From contig NZ_LMSO01000012.1 of assembly GCF_001428435.1 (NCBI RefSeq), positions 79,968 through 143,967 of the forward strand: 64,000 nucleotides of DNA, given 5' to 3'. Source of the stretch: Arthrobacter sp. Soil782 (GTDB lineage Bacteria; Actinomycetota; Actinomycetes; Actinomycetales; Micrococcaceae). Positions 44,317-52,830 of the stretch are shown in pieces. The translations under genes were made by a program, and so were the position numbers. Within the stretch, counting starts at the first letter, position 1; each line of letters starts with the position of its first letter. The notes beneath the pieces were generated by a model. The model worked only from the letters and a program-made list of their open reading frames with translations. It did no database searches and was not told the DNA's origin.

Positions 44317-44514
44317 TTACAGGATCGGGCGGCCGCCTGTGACGGCGATCCGAGCGCCTGACATGTAGCTACCGTCGTCGGACGCAAGGAGACCATAGGT
44401 AGGAGCGAGTTCGGCGGGCTGGCCGGCTCGTCCCAGAGGAGTGTCGTCGCCGAACTGGGGATCCATCGCCGACTGAACGCCCGGTACATCCTGCTGTTGT
44501 GCTGGCTGGCTCAT
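44317..44514 (-). pseudogene. SDR (general-stress/YghA type) with in-frame internal deletion
   Basis: This 65-codon frame joins the N-terminal leader of a YghA/YhdF-type short-chain dehydrogenase (MSQPAQQQDVPGVQSAMD) to its C-terminal end (PQFGDDTPLGRAGQPAELAP, then LLASDDGSYMSGARIAVTGG). Family members have about 290 residues; the whole Rossmann core with the glycine motif, the Asn-Ala-Gly motif and the Ser-Tyr-Lys active site is absent. The junction lies near 44455-44466. The ribosome site GGAGAA before the ATG, the reading frame and the stop are intact. A catalytic function is excluded. A short functional peptide is conceivable but less likely. Confidence 0.75.
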
Positions 44515-44630
44515 GATTTTTTCTCCACTGTTCGTTGTCTATCGATGGGAACTTTTGCGCAGCTCCGGTGACTTTCCAGCGCCGGAACCCGCCGTAGCTG
44601 CACAAAATTTCCTCGCGGTTTAACCGAAAA

Positions 44631-44659
44631 GGCCCGCCGTTTGGGGGAAACGACGGGCC
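44631..44659 (-). terminator. Rho-independent terminator of the membrane-protein gene
   Basis: GGCCCGCCGTTT (44631-44642) pairs with AAACGACGGGCC (44648-44659) with one mismatch and a five-base loop. On the minus strand it is followed by TTTTCGG, 15 bases after the stop of the gene at 44675. Confidence 0.75.
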
Positions 44660-44674
44660 TGGCTTCTGGGGTGC

Positions 44675-45214
44675 TCAGCGGTTGAAGATGCCGTCAAGTA
44701 GGTTCTTGGGTCGCTGCTGCTCACCCTGGTTGGCGCCAAGCACAATCACTGCGCCGCTGAGCGCGGGAAGAATCCACTGAAGGGTTTTCAGCTGCGACTG
44801 GGCTTTCTTCAGCTCCTCCGGCGCTCCGGGCTTGGGCTCAGTTGCGCCGGCAGCTCCGTGCTGGCTCAGTTCGCCCACTTTCTTGCCGAGCATGCCCGAG
44901 TAAAGGGATGCTGCCATGCCGACCACCGTGATCGCTGACTTCACCACAGTGTTGGCAACAGCGCCGGATTGACCGGCAAGCCGTCCCTTGTTTGCTGCGA
45001 TAAGGCCAATGCCACCCACTGCGTGTGCACCGAACGCCGCGATCTGCACCGGAGTCCAGCGTGCCCAGCCGATGGTGGAAAGACGGGTGCGTTCCGTCGG
45101 GTCCTTGGCTTCGGCCGCTGCGCCGTTCAGGCCGACGGCGCCCATGAGCGATCCGCCGAACCAAGCCGCAGCACTGAGATCGTGTAGGGACCGTACAAGC
45201 GTGTTTCCTGCCAT
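44675..45214 (-). CDS. Hypothetical membrane protein
   Basis: This 179-residue protein has three clear hydrophobic segments (IAAFGAHAVGGIGLIAA, SAITVVGMAASLYSGML and WILPALSGAVIVLGA) and a possible fourth near the N-terminus (AAAWFGGSLMGAVGL). It has a polar loop rich in Pro, Gly and Glu before the last helix. I do not recognise a named family. The frame extends upstream to 45301, but ATG 45214 has an ideal AAGGAG site. The gene has its own terminator at 44631. Confidence 0.75.
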   Translation of the reverse strand: MAGNTLVRSLHDLSAAAWFGGSLMGAVGLNGAAAEAKDPTERTRLSTIGWARWTPVQIAAFGAHAVGGIGLIAANKGRLAGQSGAVANTVVKSAITVVGMAASLYSGMLGKKVGELSQHGAAGATEPKPGAPEELKKAQSQLKTLQWILPALSGAVIVLGANQGEQQRPKNLLDGIFNR

Positions 45215-45349
45215 GATGCTCTCCTTAGACTTGGGTGTGCCGTAGACCGATGGGGATGTTTGGAAAACGGCTCCCTTAATGTTTATCAGCATGCTTAGCA
45301 TTTTGCGAGTGATCGGGTGGAAAATTTCGCCCGGCAGTAGGATCGACGG

Positions 45350-46084
45350 GTGCTACCGTTCCTGCTATTGGCCACCCGTGCCGAGGATGCTGCTGCCGAA
45401 GGCGAATACCGGAGCTTTCTCCGTTTCACTGGACTGGCGCCGTCGAACCTTCACCGCATCCGGGTGGAGCAGGAGCCGCTGCCTGCCCTCCGCCTCGAGG
45501 ATTATTCGGGAATCTTCCTGGGTGGAAGTCCCTTCAACTCGTCTGATGCGGAGGACACCAAGTCTCCGACGCAGCACCGGGTGGAACGGGAGCTTGGTGA
45601 GCTGCTCGATCGCGTGGTCGAAAACGATTTTCCGTTCCTTGGTGCCTGCTACGGCGTGGGAACACTTGGCCGGCACCAGGGCGCCGTCATTGACCGCACC
45701 TTTGCGGAGCCCATTGGTCCCACCGAAATCACAGTGAACGACGACGGCGCAGCGGACCCGCTGCTTGCCGGTCTTCCGCTTCGCTTCGATGCATTTGTTG
45801 GGCACAAGGAGGCGTGCGCAACGCTTCCGGCGGGCGCGGTGTTGCTGGCGTCGTCGTCCGCCTGCCCGGTGCAGATGTTCCGGGTGAAGCAGAACCTCTA
45901 CGCCACCCAGTTCCATCCCGAACTCGACGTGGAGGCGCTCGTCGAACGCATCCGCATCTACCGTCATGCGGGCTACTTTCCGCCTGATCAGGCAGAGGCC
46001 GTGATCGAGCGTGCCGGCAGTGCTTCTGTCACGTGGCCGCCGAAAGTTCTCAACAACTTTGTACGGCGTTACTCCCGCGACTGA
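45350..46084 (+). CDS. Class I glutamine amidotransferase (GMP synthase-like domain)
   Basis: This 244-residue protein has a complete glutaminase triad: nucleophile Cys in FLGACYGVGTLGRHQG (about residue 100) and His-Glu in YATQFHPELDVEALV (about 187-189). The strand before, YSGIFLGGSPFNSSD, is typical. Stand-alone members include gamma-glutamyl hydrolases and enzymes of polyamine or glutamylated-compound breakdown, often annotated loosely as GMP synthase. The start is GTG 45350, seven bases after TAGGAT (45338-45343), so a leaderless transcript is likely. Substrate unknown. Confidence 0.87.
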   Translation: MLPFLLLATRAEDAAAEGEYRSFLRFTGLAPSNLHRIRVEQEPLPALRLEDYSGIFLGGSPFNSSDAEDTKSPTQHRVERELGELLDRVVENDFPFLGACYGVGTLGRHQGAVIDRTFAEPIGPTEITVNDDGAADPLLAGLPLRFDAFVGHKEACATLPAGAVLLASSSACPVQMFRVKQNLYATQFHPELDVEALVERIRIYRHAGYFPPDQAEAVIERAGSASVTWPPKVLNNFVRRYSRD

Positions 46085-46213
46085 CCCTCGATCGGGGTGG
46101 AGGATTGCCTTTCACTCTCAGTTCATTCCGTGTTGACCGGGCGGACTTCGGCGGCCTGTTGCATCGGATGAGGGGGACCACCCACACACTCATCCGAAAG
46201 GAACTGAACCCTT

Positions 46214-47446
46214 ATGGCTTATCGCCTGACCAGGATTATTGCGACCACAGCCGCCGGTCTGATGCTCGCGGCCGCGCCCGCCGCCGTCGCACACGCTGCG
46301 CCGGCACAGAAGGCGCACGCTCTGCCGGCACAGAAGACGAGCGGCGCTCCCCTTCTTATCGGGCACCGCGGAGCAGCCGGTACTGCGCCGGAGAAAACCG
46401 TTGCGGCGTTCAAGGACGGACGCATGTCCAGTGCAGACTTCTTCGAAATCGATGTGCAGCTCAGCGCAGACGGCGTGCCATTCCTCTTCCACGACAACAC
46501 ACCGGCGCGCACCACCAACGTGGAAGAGGTGTTCCCTGGCCGCGAGAACGACCCCGTCACCTCCTTCACCTGGGCGGAACTTCAGCAGCTGGACGCCGGC
46601 TCCTACTTCAGCGACAAGTACGCGGGAGAGCGCATCCCGCATCTCGATGACGCCGCCCAAGTCGCAACGGTGAAGACCGGTGTGTACATCGAGATCAAGG
46701 CTCCCGTGAACTCGCCCGGCGTTGAGCAGGTTGTTGCCGACGAACTGCGCAACGATCCGAAGTGGAGCCGGTTGGTTGCGGCCGACAAGATCCAGGTTCT
46801 CGGTTTCGATGAGGCTTCAAACCGCCGCTTCGCAGCGATTGCGCCGGAGATTGAGTTGCAGCAGCTCACCAGCGTGGTCCCTGCGCGTGCTGTCGTCGAC
46901 TCCTGGGCAACGTTTGCCGATTCGGTGGGCACCAACTACCGCACGCTGACGCCGCAGAACGTTGCCGATGTCAAGGGTGCCGGTCTGGTCCTCGGCGTGT
47001 ACACCGTGAACTCGCCCGAGGCTGTGCAGTATTCGCTCGACCTTGGCGTCGATGCGGTGACCACTGATTTCCCGATCCAGAACCAGCGCTTCCTTCAGGG
47101 TCAGCCTGTGTTCCCGGGAGCCGGCGTTGAAATCGCGGATGCTGCCAACAACGTACCCGGCGATGATGTTCAGCCCGAGAACGGTGAGTATGTCCTGCTC
47201 CGCAACACGTCGGCGGCGAGCGTTGATGTAAGTGGCGCGATCATCCGCGATGCCGCGAACAACATCCTCACCGTCGGTCAAGGTTACGTCCTGGCTCCGG
47301 GTGCTGAGCTGCGAGTCTACACAGGTCCGGGCACCAACTCAGCTGAGGCCTATTACAACGGCGGCGGAGCTTCCGTGCTGAACAACGGCGGTGACTCGGT
47401 TGCCCTGTGGATCGGCCCGCGCCTGCAGGACGTTTTCGCGAACTAG
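46214..47446 (+). CDS. Secreted glycerophosphodiester phosphodiesterase with LTD domain
   Basis: This 410-residue exported protein has a signal peptide (residues 1-29, ending AVAHAAPA). The GDPD barrel holds catalytic His and Glu in LIGHRGAAGTAPEKTVAAF, and Glu/Asp/His in FFEIDVQLSADGVPFLFHDN. It cleaves glycerophosphodiesters to glycerol-3-phosphate and an alcohol. From about residue 305, a lamin-tail-like beta domain follows (ENGEYVLLRNTSAASVDVSG to GGDSVALWI), common on secreted hydrolases. The ATG at 46214 follows AAAGGAACTGAACCCTT. A strong terminator follows at 47458. Confidence 0.9.
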   Translation: MAYRLTRIIATTAAGLMLAAAPAAVAHAAPAQKAHALPAQKTSGAPLLIGHRGAAGTAPEKTVAAFKDGRMSSADFFEIDVQLSADGVPFLFHDNTPARTTNVEEVFPGRENDPVTSFTWAELQQLDAGSYFSDKYAGERIPHLDDAAQVATVKTGVYIEIKAPVNSPGVEQVVADELRNDPKWSRLVAADKIQVLGFDEASNRRFAAIAPEIELQQLTSVVPARAVVDSWATFADSVGTNYRTLTPQNVADVKGAGLVLGVYTVNSPEAVQYSLDLGVDAVTTDFPIQNQRFLQGQPVFPGAGVEIADAANNVPGDDVQPENGEYVLLRNTSAASVDVSGAIIRDAANNILTVGQGYVLAPGAELRVYTGPGTNSAEAYYNGGGASVLNNGGDSVALWIGPRLQDVFAN

Positions 47447-47457
47447 TTTTCTGCTGC

Positions 47458-47493
47458 GTGTGCCCACCGGGTTGATGTACCCGGTGGGCACAC
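47458..47493 (+). terminator. Strong hairpin terminator after the phosphodiesterase gene
   Basis: A perfect 15-bp stem, GTGTGCCCACCGGGT (47458-47472) with complement 47479-47493, has a six-base loop and begins 11 bases after the stop. A short CGTTC follows rather than a long T run. Confidence 0.75.
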
Positions 47494-47589
47494 GCCGTTC
47501 CGGCCCATCCAGTCGCTCAGCTGGGTGCGCCGGTCCCGTGCCGGGTGGCGGGGTATCGCCGCTCGCGCAAGTCTGCGAACGTTGCCACC

Positions 47590-48087
47590 ATGACTGAAAC
47601 TCCCCGGACTATCGTCTTCGACGTCAACGAAACCCTGTCCGACCTGAGTCCCCTCGCGAAGGCATTCGAAGCAGAGGGGCTTCCGTCGCTGGCCGCCCGG
47701 GTGTGGTTCGCCGGGATACTTCGGGACGGATTCGCGCTCACCGTCACGAATGACAACCCCGGGTTCGCCGAGCTCGCCAAAGACAGCCTGGAGCGGCTGT
47801 GCGCCGACACCCGTGGCGGAGGAGGCCACGCTGCCGCAGTGGAAAACATCATGACTGCGCTGACGTCTCTGCCAGTGCACGACGACGTCGTGCCCGGCGT
47901 TGAAGCCCTGTCTTACCAGGCGGAGCTGGTCGCCGTGCATCCCTGGGATATTCATGGCGCTCATCGGGCAGGGCTCCGGACCGCCTGGATCAACCGGACC
48001 GGTACCTCGTATCCCGAGTACTTCGCTACGCCGGACCTGGAGGTGGGTAGTCTCCTTGATCTCGCAGGGGCGATTCGGGCGACATAG
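47590..48087 (+). pseudogene. Haloacid-dehalogenase-like HAD protein with in-frame internal deletion
   Basis: The frame encodes 165 residues; type II haloacid dehalogenases have about 220-240. The N-terminus is intact, with nucleophile Asp11 in IVFDVNETLSD and cap residues to LPVHDDVVPGVEAL. The sequence then jumps at about residue 107-111 (47908-47922) into AELVAVHPWDIHGAHRAGLR and the normal C-terminus. The missing stretch of roughly 60-65 residues contains motif II (Ser/Asn after LVTLSN) and the motif III Lys, so dehalogenase activity is unlikely. Frame is preserved, as in the SDR remnant 3 kb away. The ATG at 47590 is preferred over the frame start at 47545. Confidence 0.7.
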
Positions 48088-48100
48088 TCCTTCCGAAACG

Positions 48101-48126
48101 TTGCATGCATTGCAGGCCATGCAATG
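48101..48126. promoter_or_regulatory. Overlapping inverted repeats after the HAD remnant
   Basis: CATTGCA (48108-48114) pairs with TGCAATG (48120-48126) around GGCCA, and TTGCATG (48101-48107) pairs with CATGCAA (48118-48124). This looks like an operator or a terminator for one of the two convergent genes. No T run follows. Confidence 0.4.
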
Positions 48127-48206
48127 AAAGCAGTGCCTGCACCGTCTGAGAGAAGACCGTACACCCGCGCATCCGGAATTGATCAAGAGGTGCGCCCTGA
48201 CGCAAC

Positions 48207-51035
48207 TCACCGTCTTATCCTCCCATCTACCCCTTTCCCCGCCTGCCCGGCCAGCAACTCGAGAATGTGGTGGTAGCTCCGTTCGGTAGCCCTCGTCATG
48301 CCGAGTTCGCAGGTGCGGTTGCAGGAGGCATGTGCACGTGCCCCAAACGCGCGGACCTCTGCGGCCTGTGCGCTCGTCGCCGAGGCAGTGAGCTCGGGGT
48401 GGAGCATTCCGCGGTCCCCGGCGAAGGCACAGCAACCCCACGTCGCCGGTACCTGAACCGCTTCCGCCACCGCGGAAGCCACCTGCTGCAGGGATGCATT
48501 CAACCCCAGGCGTGTAGACGAGCACGTCGGATGAAGCGCCAGTGAATCCAGTTTTGGGTAGGGGCCGAGCAGCGGCAGGATGCGATCGGCGGTAAATTTC
48601 ACAGCGTCGATGATTCGTAGGGGTGGTTGCCCTCCCGCCGTCGCCTCAGCCTCCAGCGTGGCCAGAAGCCCCTCCGTGCAGGAGGCGGCGTCGACGATCA
48701 CGGGCAGCTCGCCGTCGTTGGTGGCTTCCCGCAATTCCTCAAGGACGTGCCGGCGCATGGCGTGGGCACCGGCAACCATGCCCTTCGACGACCACGGGGT
48801 TCCACAGCACATCCCGTCGATGCCGGCCGGAACCAGGAGGGTGATCCCGGCAAACCGGCAGAGCTGTTCGAAGCTGGCCTGCACGCCGTCATCACCGGGC
48901 TCTGCCGGTCCGAACATTGTTCCCACACACGCCGGGAAATACACCGCGTCCGGCACAGTTTCCGGACGTGAACGACGCCGGGAGCGCCCACCGGCGGGCA
49001 GGTCCGGTGAGTAGAGGGGCACGTTATCCGTGCCAAGAACGGCACGGATTGCCACGTTCGGAGCGCGGATCACCGGCGTCGGAATCCTGTCTGCCACCGT
49101 GAGCGCAGCCGCCGCACCGCGGCTTGCCGGCCCCCAGTGCCCCGCCGCCGCCTCCCAGATTTTGGCAGCTACCGGATTCGCGCCCTCGCGGCGAAGCCGT
49201 TTGACCAGGGTGCCCGTATTGATGTCCACCGGACATGCGGTCTGGCACATTCCATCGACCGCGCACGTCTGGACCGACTCGTAGTCGTAGTCCTTCTCCA
49301 GCGCTTCGACCAGCGCCGTATCACCGTCGATGCGGGCTTGCTCGATGGCCCGCAGGGTCACGATGCGCTGCCGCGGCGTGAGGGTGATGTCCTTGCTGGG
49401 GCATACCGGTTCGCAGTAGCCGCACGAGACGCACCGGTCTACCTCCTCGGCCACGGCGGGCGCCGTCTTGATATGGCGCAGATGTGCCTGCGGGTCGTCA
49501 TTGATGATGACGCCGGGATTGAGCATTCCGGAAGGGTCGAACAGCGCCTTGATGTCCTGCATGACCCCGTACAGTGCGTCGCCGTACTGGCGACGGACGT
49601 ATGGGGCCATGACGCGGCCGGTGCCGTGTTCTGCCTTGAGCGACCCGCCTTCGGCCAGCACCAGGGCAACCATGTCCTCGGTGAAGGCGTGGTAACGGTC
49701 CAGTTCAGGGGCGGAAGCAAACCCGTCGGTCAGCATGAAATGGATGTTGCCGTCCTTGGCGTGCCCAAAAATCACGCTGTTGCGGTACCCGTAGCGGTCA
49801 AACAGCTCGGACAGCGTGCCGCACGTACGGGCAAGGGAAGGCACCGGAACCACGATGTCCTCGAGCAGTGCGGTCGTGCCCGGAGGGCGGGCACCGGCGA
49901 CAGACGCGTACAGCCCCTTGCGCAGATGCCACAGTTCCGCCCGTGCAACAGGGTCGGTGCTGAAGGTGGCCGGCATCGTCAGTCTGAAGGGCTTGAGGCC
50001 ATCCGCGCCCCCGGCAACCGCATCGCTGAGCTGTTCAGGAGAATCAGCCGAGTATTCGACGAGCAGTGCCGCGTGATCCTCGACGGACAGGCCGCGTATC
50101 GCCGAGGGAGTGCCAGGAATTGACTGGCCGACCCGAAGGGACAGCGCATCCATCAATTCCGCTGTCGCAGCGCCTGATTCCACGAGCGCCGGCAGCGCGG
50201 AATTGGCGGTCGCCAGATCAGGGAAGACCAGCAGTGCCGTCGCCGTATTCGCCCTGATAGGTACGGTGCGGAACACCGCATCCGCCACGAAACCGAGCGT
50301 TCCTTCACTGCCGACCATCAGGTGCGCCAGGATGTCCACCGGACGCTCGAAATCGAGCAGCGAGTTCAGGCCGTAGCCCATGGTGTTCTTCATGGCGAAC
50401 TGCCGCCGCACCGTCGCGGCTGATACGGCGTCGGACCGGACGCGCGCGGCCAGTCGCCGAAGCCCCTCGTGAAGGTCGGGCTCCGCCGCGTAAAGGTGTT
50501 TGTCGGCATCCGGCGCCGCGGTGTCGATGACGGTCCCGCTGCTCAGGACAACCGTCAGGGATTCCAGGGTCCGGTAGGCGTTGTCCACTATGCCGCAGTG
50601 CATCCCGGAGGAATTGTTGGCAATGACGCCGCCGACGGTGCACGCGGATTCGCTTGCCGGGTCCGGCCCGAATTTGCGTCCGTAACGCAGCAGGCGGGTG
50701 TTGAGCATCCGCACCGTGACGCCGGGCTGCACGCGCACCCGTGCCCCGTCGTCGAGCACTTCGATGTTCCGGAAATTACGCCGCACATCAACCAGCAAGC
50801 CGTCACTGATTGCCTGACCGCTGAGGCTGGTCCCGCCGGATCGCAGGGTCAGTGGCATCCCCGCGGCGGCGCTGGCGCGGAGCAGCCGGCCGACCTCCAC
50901 GGCGTCCGACGGCGTTGCCACCGCCTCTGGAATCAGCAGGAAGTGCGAGGCGTCGTGTGCCTTGGCGTGCCGGTCGATAGCCCGGTCGCTGATCCGGGAC
51001 GGATCGGCGACCGCGGCGAGGAAATCGGTCAGCAT
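48207..51035 (-). CDS. FAD/Fe-S dehydrogenase, D-lactate dehydrogenase (Dld-type)
   Basis: This 942-residue membrane-associated flavoprotein oxidises a 2-hydroxy acid, most likely D-lactate, and passes electrons to the respiratory chain. An FAD-binding type 4 domain (LTLRSGGTSLSGQAISDGLL, then CTVGGVIANNSSGMHCG) and FAD-oxidase C domain are followed near residue 530 by a 4Fe-4S set CVSCGYCEPVCPSKD and a second CAVDGMCQTACP. C-terminal CCG domains contain CCGTPWSSKGM and WGCCAFAGDRGM. The ATG at 51035 follows GGAGGGGAG. It is 32 bases after the glycerol dehydrogenase gene, so the two are likely one operon. Confidence 0.88.
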   Translation of the reverse strand: MLTDFLAAVADPSRISDRAIDRHAKAHDASHFLLIPEAVATPSDAVEVGRLLRASAAAGMPLTLRSGGTSLSGQAISDGLLVDVRRNFRNIEVLDDGARVRVQPGVTVRMLNTRLLRYGRKFGPDPASESACTVGGVIANNSSGMHCGIVDNAYRTLESLTVVLSSGTVIDTAAPDADKHLYAAEPDLHEGLRRLAARVRSDAVSAATVRRQFAMKNTMGYGLNSLLDFERPVDILAHLMVGSEGTLGFVADAVFRTVPIRANTATALLVFPDLATANSALPALVESGAATAELMDALSLRVGQSIPGTPSAIRGLSVEDHAALLVEYSADSPEQLSDAVAGGADGLKPFRLTMPATFSTDPVARAELWHLRKGLYASVAGARPPGTTALLEDIVVPVPSLARTCGTLSELFDRYGYRNSVIFGHAKDGNIHFMLTDGFASAPELDRYHAFTEDMVALVLAEGGSLKAEHGTGRVMAPYVRRQYGDALYGVMQDIKALFDPSGMLNPGVIINDDPQAHLRHIKTAPAVAEEVDRCVSCGYCEPVCPSKDITLTPRQRIVTLRAIEQARIDGDTALVEALEKDYDYESVQTCAVDGMCQTACPVDINTGTLVKRLRREGANPVAAKIWEAAAGHWGPASRGAAAALTVADRIPTPVIRAPNVAIRAVLGTDNVPLYSPDLPAGGRSRRRSRPETVPDAVYFPACVGTMFGPAEPGDDGVQASFEQLCRFAGITLLVPAGIDGMCCGTPWSSKGMVAGAHAMRRHVLEELREATNDGELPVIVDAASCTEGLLATLEAEATAGGQPPLRIIDAVKFTADRILPLLGPYPKLDSLALHPTCSSTRLGLNASLQQVASAVAEAVQVPATWGCCAFAGDRGMLHPELTASATSAQAAEVRAFGARAHASCNRTCELGMTRATERSYHHILELLAGQAGKGVDGRIRR

Positions 51036-51067
51036 AGGTTCTCCCCTCCGGGAAGATAGACGACGGG

Positions 51068-52222
51068 CTAGTGGTGCCGGGGTTGGTACAGTTCCGGCTC
51101 GGGCAGCCCAGCGTTGGATCGTACTCGGCGGGACAACCGCTCAATGGATACGAGAGCACTTGTCAGATCACCGACTGACACCTCAAACGGCATGTTGTGG
51201 ATCGTCTCGCCTCCCACCGTCGCAGTCTCGGCGATGCGGCGGAGGTCGTCGGTGTCGTCTGTGGTCAGCCCTACCTCGGTGAGAGTGGTGGGCAGCCCGA
51301 CGCGAGTGGTGAATTCGATGAAGTCAATAATGTCAGCGGTGGGAGCGCCCTCGAGCACCAGCTGCGTCAGCGAACCGATATTGACCTTCTGGCCGTGCGC
51401 CAGCCCGTGCGTCTGGTCGGCGGCGGTCAGGCCGTTGTGGATGGCGTGTGCGGCGGCGAGCCCGCCAGACTCGAAGCCCAGGCCGGAGAGCAGGGTGTTG
51501 GCTTCCACGACCTTCTCCAGAGCCGGAGTCACCACGTTGTCCCGGACGGCGTCCATGGCGGGCAGTGCGTTTTCCCACAGTACGTCCCAGGAGAGCTGCG
51601 CGAGCGCGGTACCGGTGAGGGTGGCCAGGCCGCCGGCCATGGTAGTGGCGTTCGACTGGCGCGTGGCGCGGGCCTCGAGCCACGTCGCCAGCGCATCACC
51701 CACGCCGGCGGCGAGGAATGACGCCGGTGCATTTGCCACCAGCTGGGTGTCCACAAGGACCAGATCAGGGTTCTTCGGAAAGAATCGGTACTCCTCGAAC
51801 ACGCCCTCATCCGTGTAAATCACGGCGAGCGCCGAGGTCGGTGCGTCGGTGGACGCAACCGTCGGGACGCTTACCCAGCGGATGCCGGCGGCGTAACCGG
51901 CCGCCTTCACTGCATCGATCGTGGAGCCGCCGCCGACGGCCACAACGACATCAGCGCTGTGCTGCGTGATGAGTCCGGTCAGCCGGTCCACCTCGCGGGC
52001 ACTTGGAATACCACCGAAGTCTTCCCGAATCACCGGCAGGCCTGCCCCGCTGAGGGAAGCTTCGACGTCGTGCCCTACGAAACCCCAGACAAGGTCATCA
52101 GCAACCAGCAGCGGCGAGTTGCCAAGCGGTGCAAGGAATTCGCCCAGCCGGGTGATGGCATTCTTGCCCTGCACGTATCGGGCGGGGCTGATTACTGTGC
52201 GGATCGGTGTGGTCTCGGTCAT
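51068..52222 (-). CDS. gldA: Glycerol dehydrogenase family (iron/zinc alcohol dehydrogenase group III)
   Basis: This 384-residue NAD-dependent enzyme has the glycerol-dehydrogenase layout: VVVAVGGGSTIDAVKAAGYA for NAD, PTVASTDAPTSALAVIY for the substrate site, and metal ligands in GVGDALATWLEARA (Asp) and HAIHNGL/HGLAHGQKVNIG (His). It would convert glycerol to dihydroxyacetone. The frame extends to 52297, but ATG 52222 has AAAGGAG seven bases upstream. It is the first gene of an operon with the Dld-type dehydrogenase. A related substrate such as 1,2-propanediol or a hydroxy-ketone is possible. Confidence 0.85.
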   Translation of the reverse strand: MTETTPIRTVISPARYVQGKNAITRLGEFLAPLGNSPLLVADDLVWGFVGHDVEASLSGAGLPVIREDFGGIPSAREVDRLTGLITQHSADVVVAVGGGSTIDAVKAAGYAAGIRWVSVPTVASTDAPTSALAVIYTDEGVFEEYRFFPKNPDLVLVDTQLVANAPASFLAAGVGDALATWLEARATRQSNATTMAGGLATLTGTALAQLSWDVLWENALPAMDAVRDNVVTPALEKVVEANTLLSGLGFESGGLAAAHAIHNGLTAADQTHGLAHGQKVNIGSLTQLVLEGAPTADIIDFIEFTTRVGLPTTLTEVGLTTDDTDDLRRIAETATVGGETIHNMPFEVSVGDLTSALVSIERLSRRVRSNAGLPEPELYQPRHH

Positions 52223-52393
52223 TTGAATCTCCTTTGATTGCAAGCGTGCTGCACACGTGCCCAGACTAGGTCCGGTCAGCGGAGGAGTATGCAACACATT
52301 CTCACCCTGTGAAAAGCGGTCTTCCGCGTTGCCACGGTCGGCAGCAGACTAGGACCCACATGAGAGCAGCGCACCCGAACGAAAGGCAGCAGC

Positions 52394-52714
52394 ATGATCT
52401 TCATCGTCGTCAAATTCAAGGTGAAGCCCGACTGGAGCGACCGTTGGCTTGACCTCACCCGAGGCTTTACCGAAGCCACCCGCGCCGAACCGGGCAACCT
52501 GTGGTTCGACTGGTCGCGGAGCGTGGACAACCCGAATGAGTTTGTGCTGGTCGAGGCCTTCGAGGACGACGCCGCGGGCGACCACGTCAACAGCGACCAC
52601 TTCCAGCAGGCGATGAAGGATATGCCGCAGGCGCTGGTCGAAACGCCGCAAATCATCAGCGAGAAGATTTCGGCCAACGGCTGGAACCGCATGGGCGAAC
52701 TCAGCGTCAACTAA
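52394..52714 (+). CDS. Antibiotic biosynthesis monooxygenase (ABM) domain, putative quinol monooxygenase
   Basis: This 106-residue protein consists of one ABM domain: MIFIVVKFKVKPDWSDRWLD, EPGNLWFDWSRSVDNPNEFV and ALVETPQIISEKI. Members are small dimeric ferredoxin-like proteins, some of which, such as YgiN, act on quinols without a cofactor. Substrate unknown. The ATG at 52394 follows AAAGGCAGCAGC. It lies between the glycerol dehydrogenase and IclR genes but points away from the former. Confidence 0.85.
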   Translation: MIFIVVKFKVKPDWSDRWLDLTRGFTEATRAEPGNLWFDWSRSVDNPNEFVLVEAFEDDAAGDHVNSDHFQQAMKDMPQALVETPQIISEKISANGWNRMGELSVN

Positions 52715-52734
52715 AGAGCGTGCACAACGCGCAG

Positions 52735-52766
52735 GCGTGAGCACCGACAAAGCTCGGGGCTCACGC
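52735..52766 (+). terminator. Hairpin after the ABM gene
   Basis: GCGTGAGC (52735-52742) pairs with GCTCACGC (52759-52766), with a further small stem inside the loop, 21 bases after the ABM stop. No long T run follows. Confidence 0.5.
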
Positions 52767-52830
52767 TTCGACGCGTCATCTAGCTGTGTTCCTAGTGGCA
52801 TAAGCCGGTGACACCGGACAAGATAGCCTT

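Noticed and set aside
47545..48087. Natural short HAD family instead of a deletion product
   Set aside because: The two flanks match type II haloacid dehalogenases closely up to the junction and no normal core replaces the lost motifs, so a deletion explains it better; I cannot rule it out without alignment.
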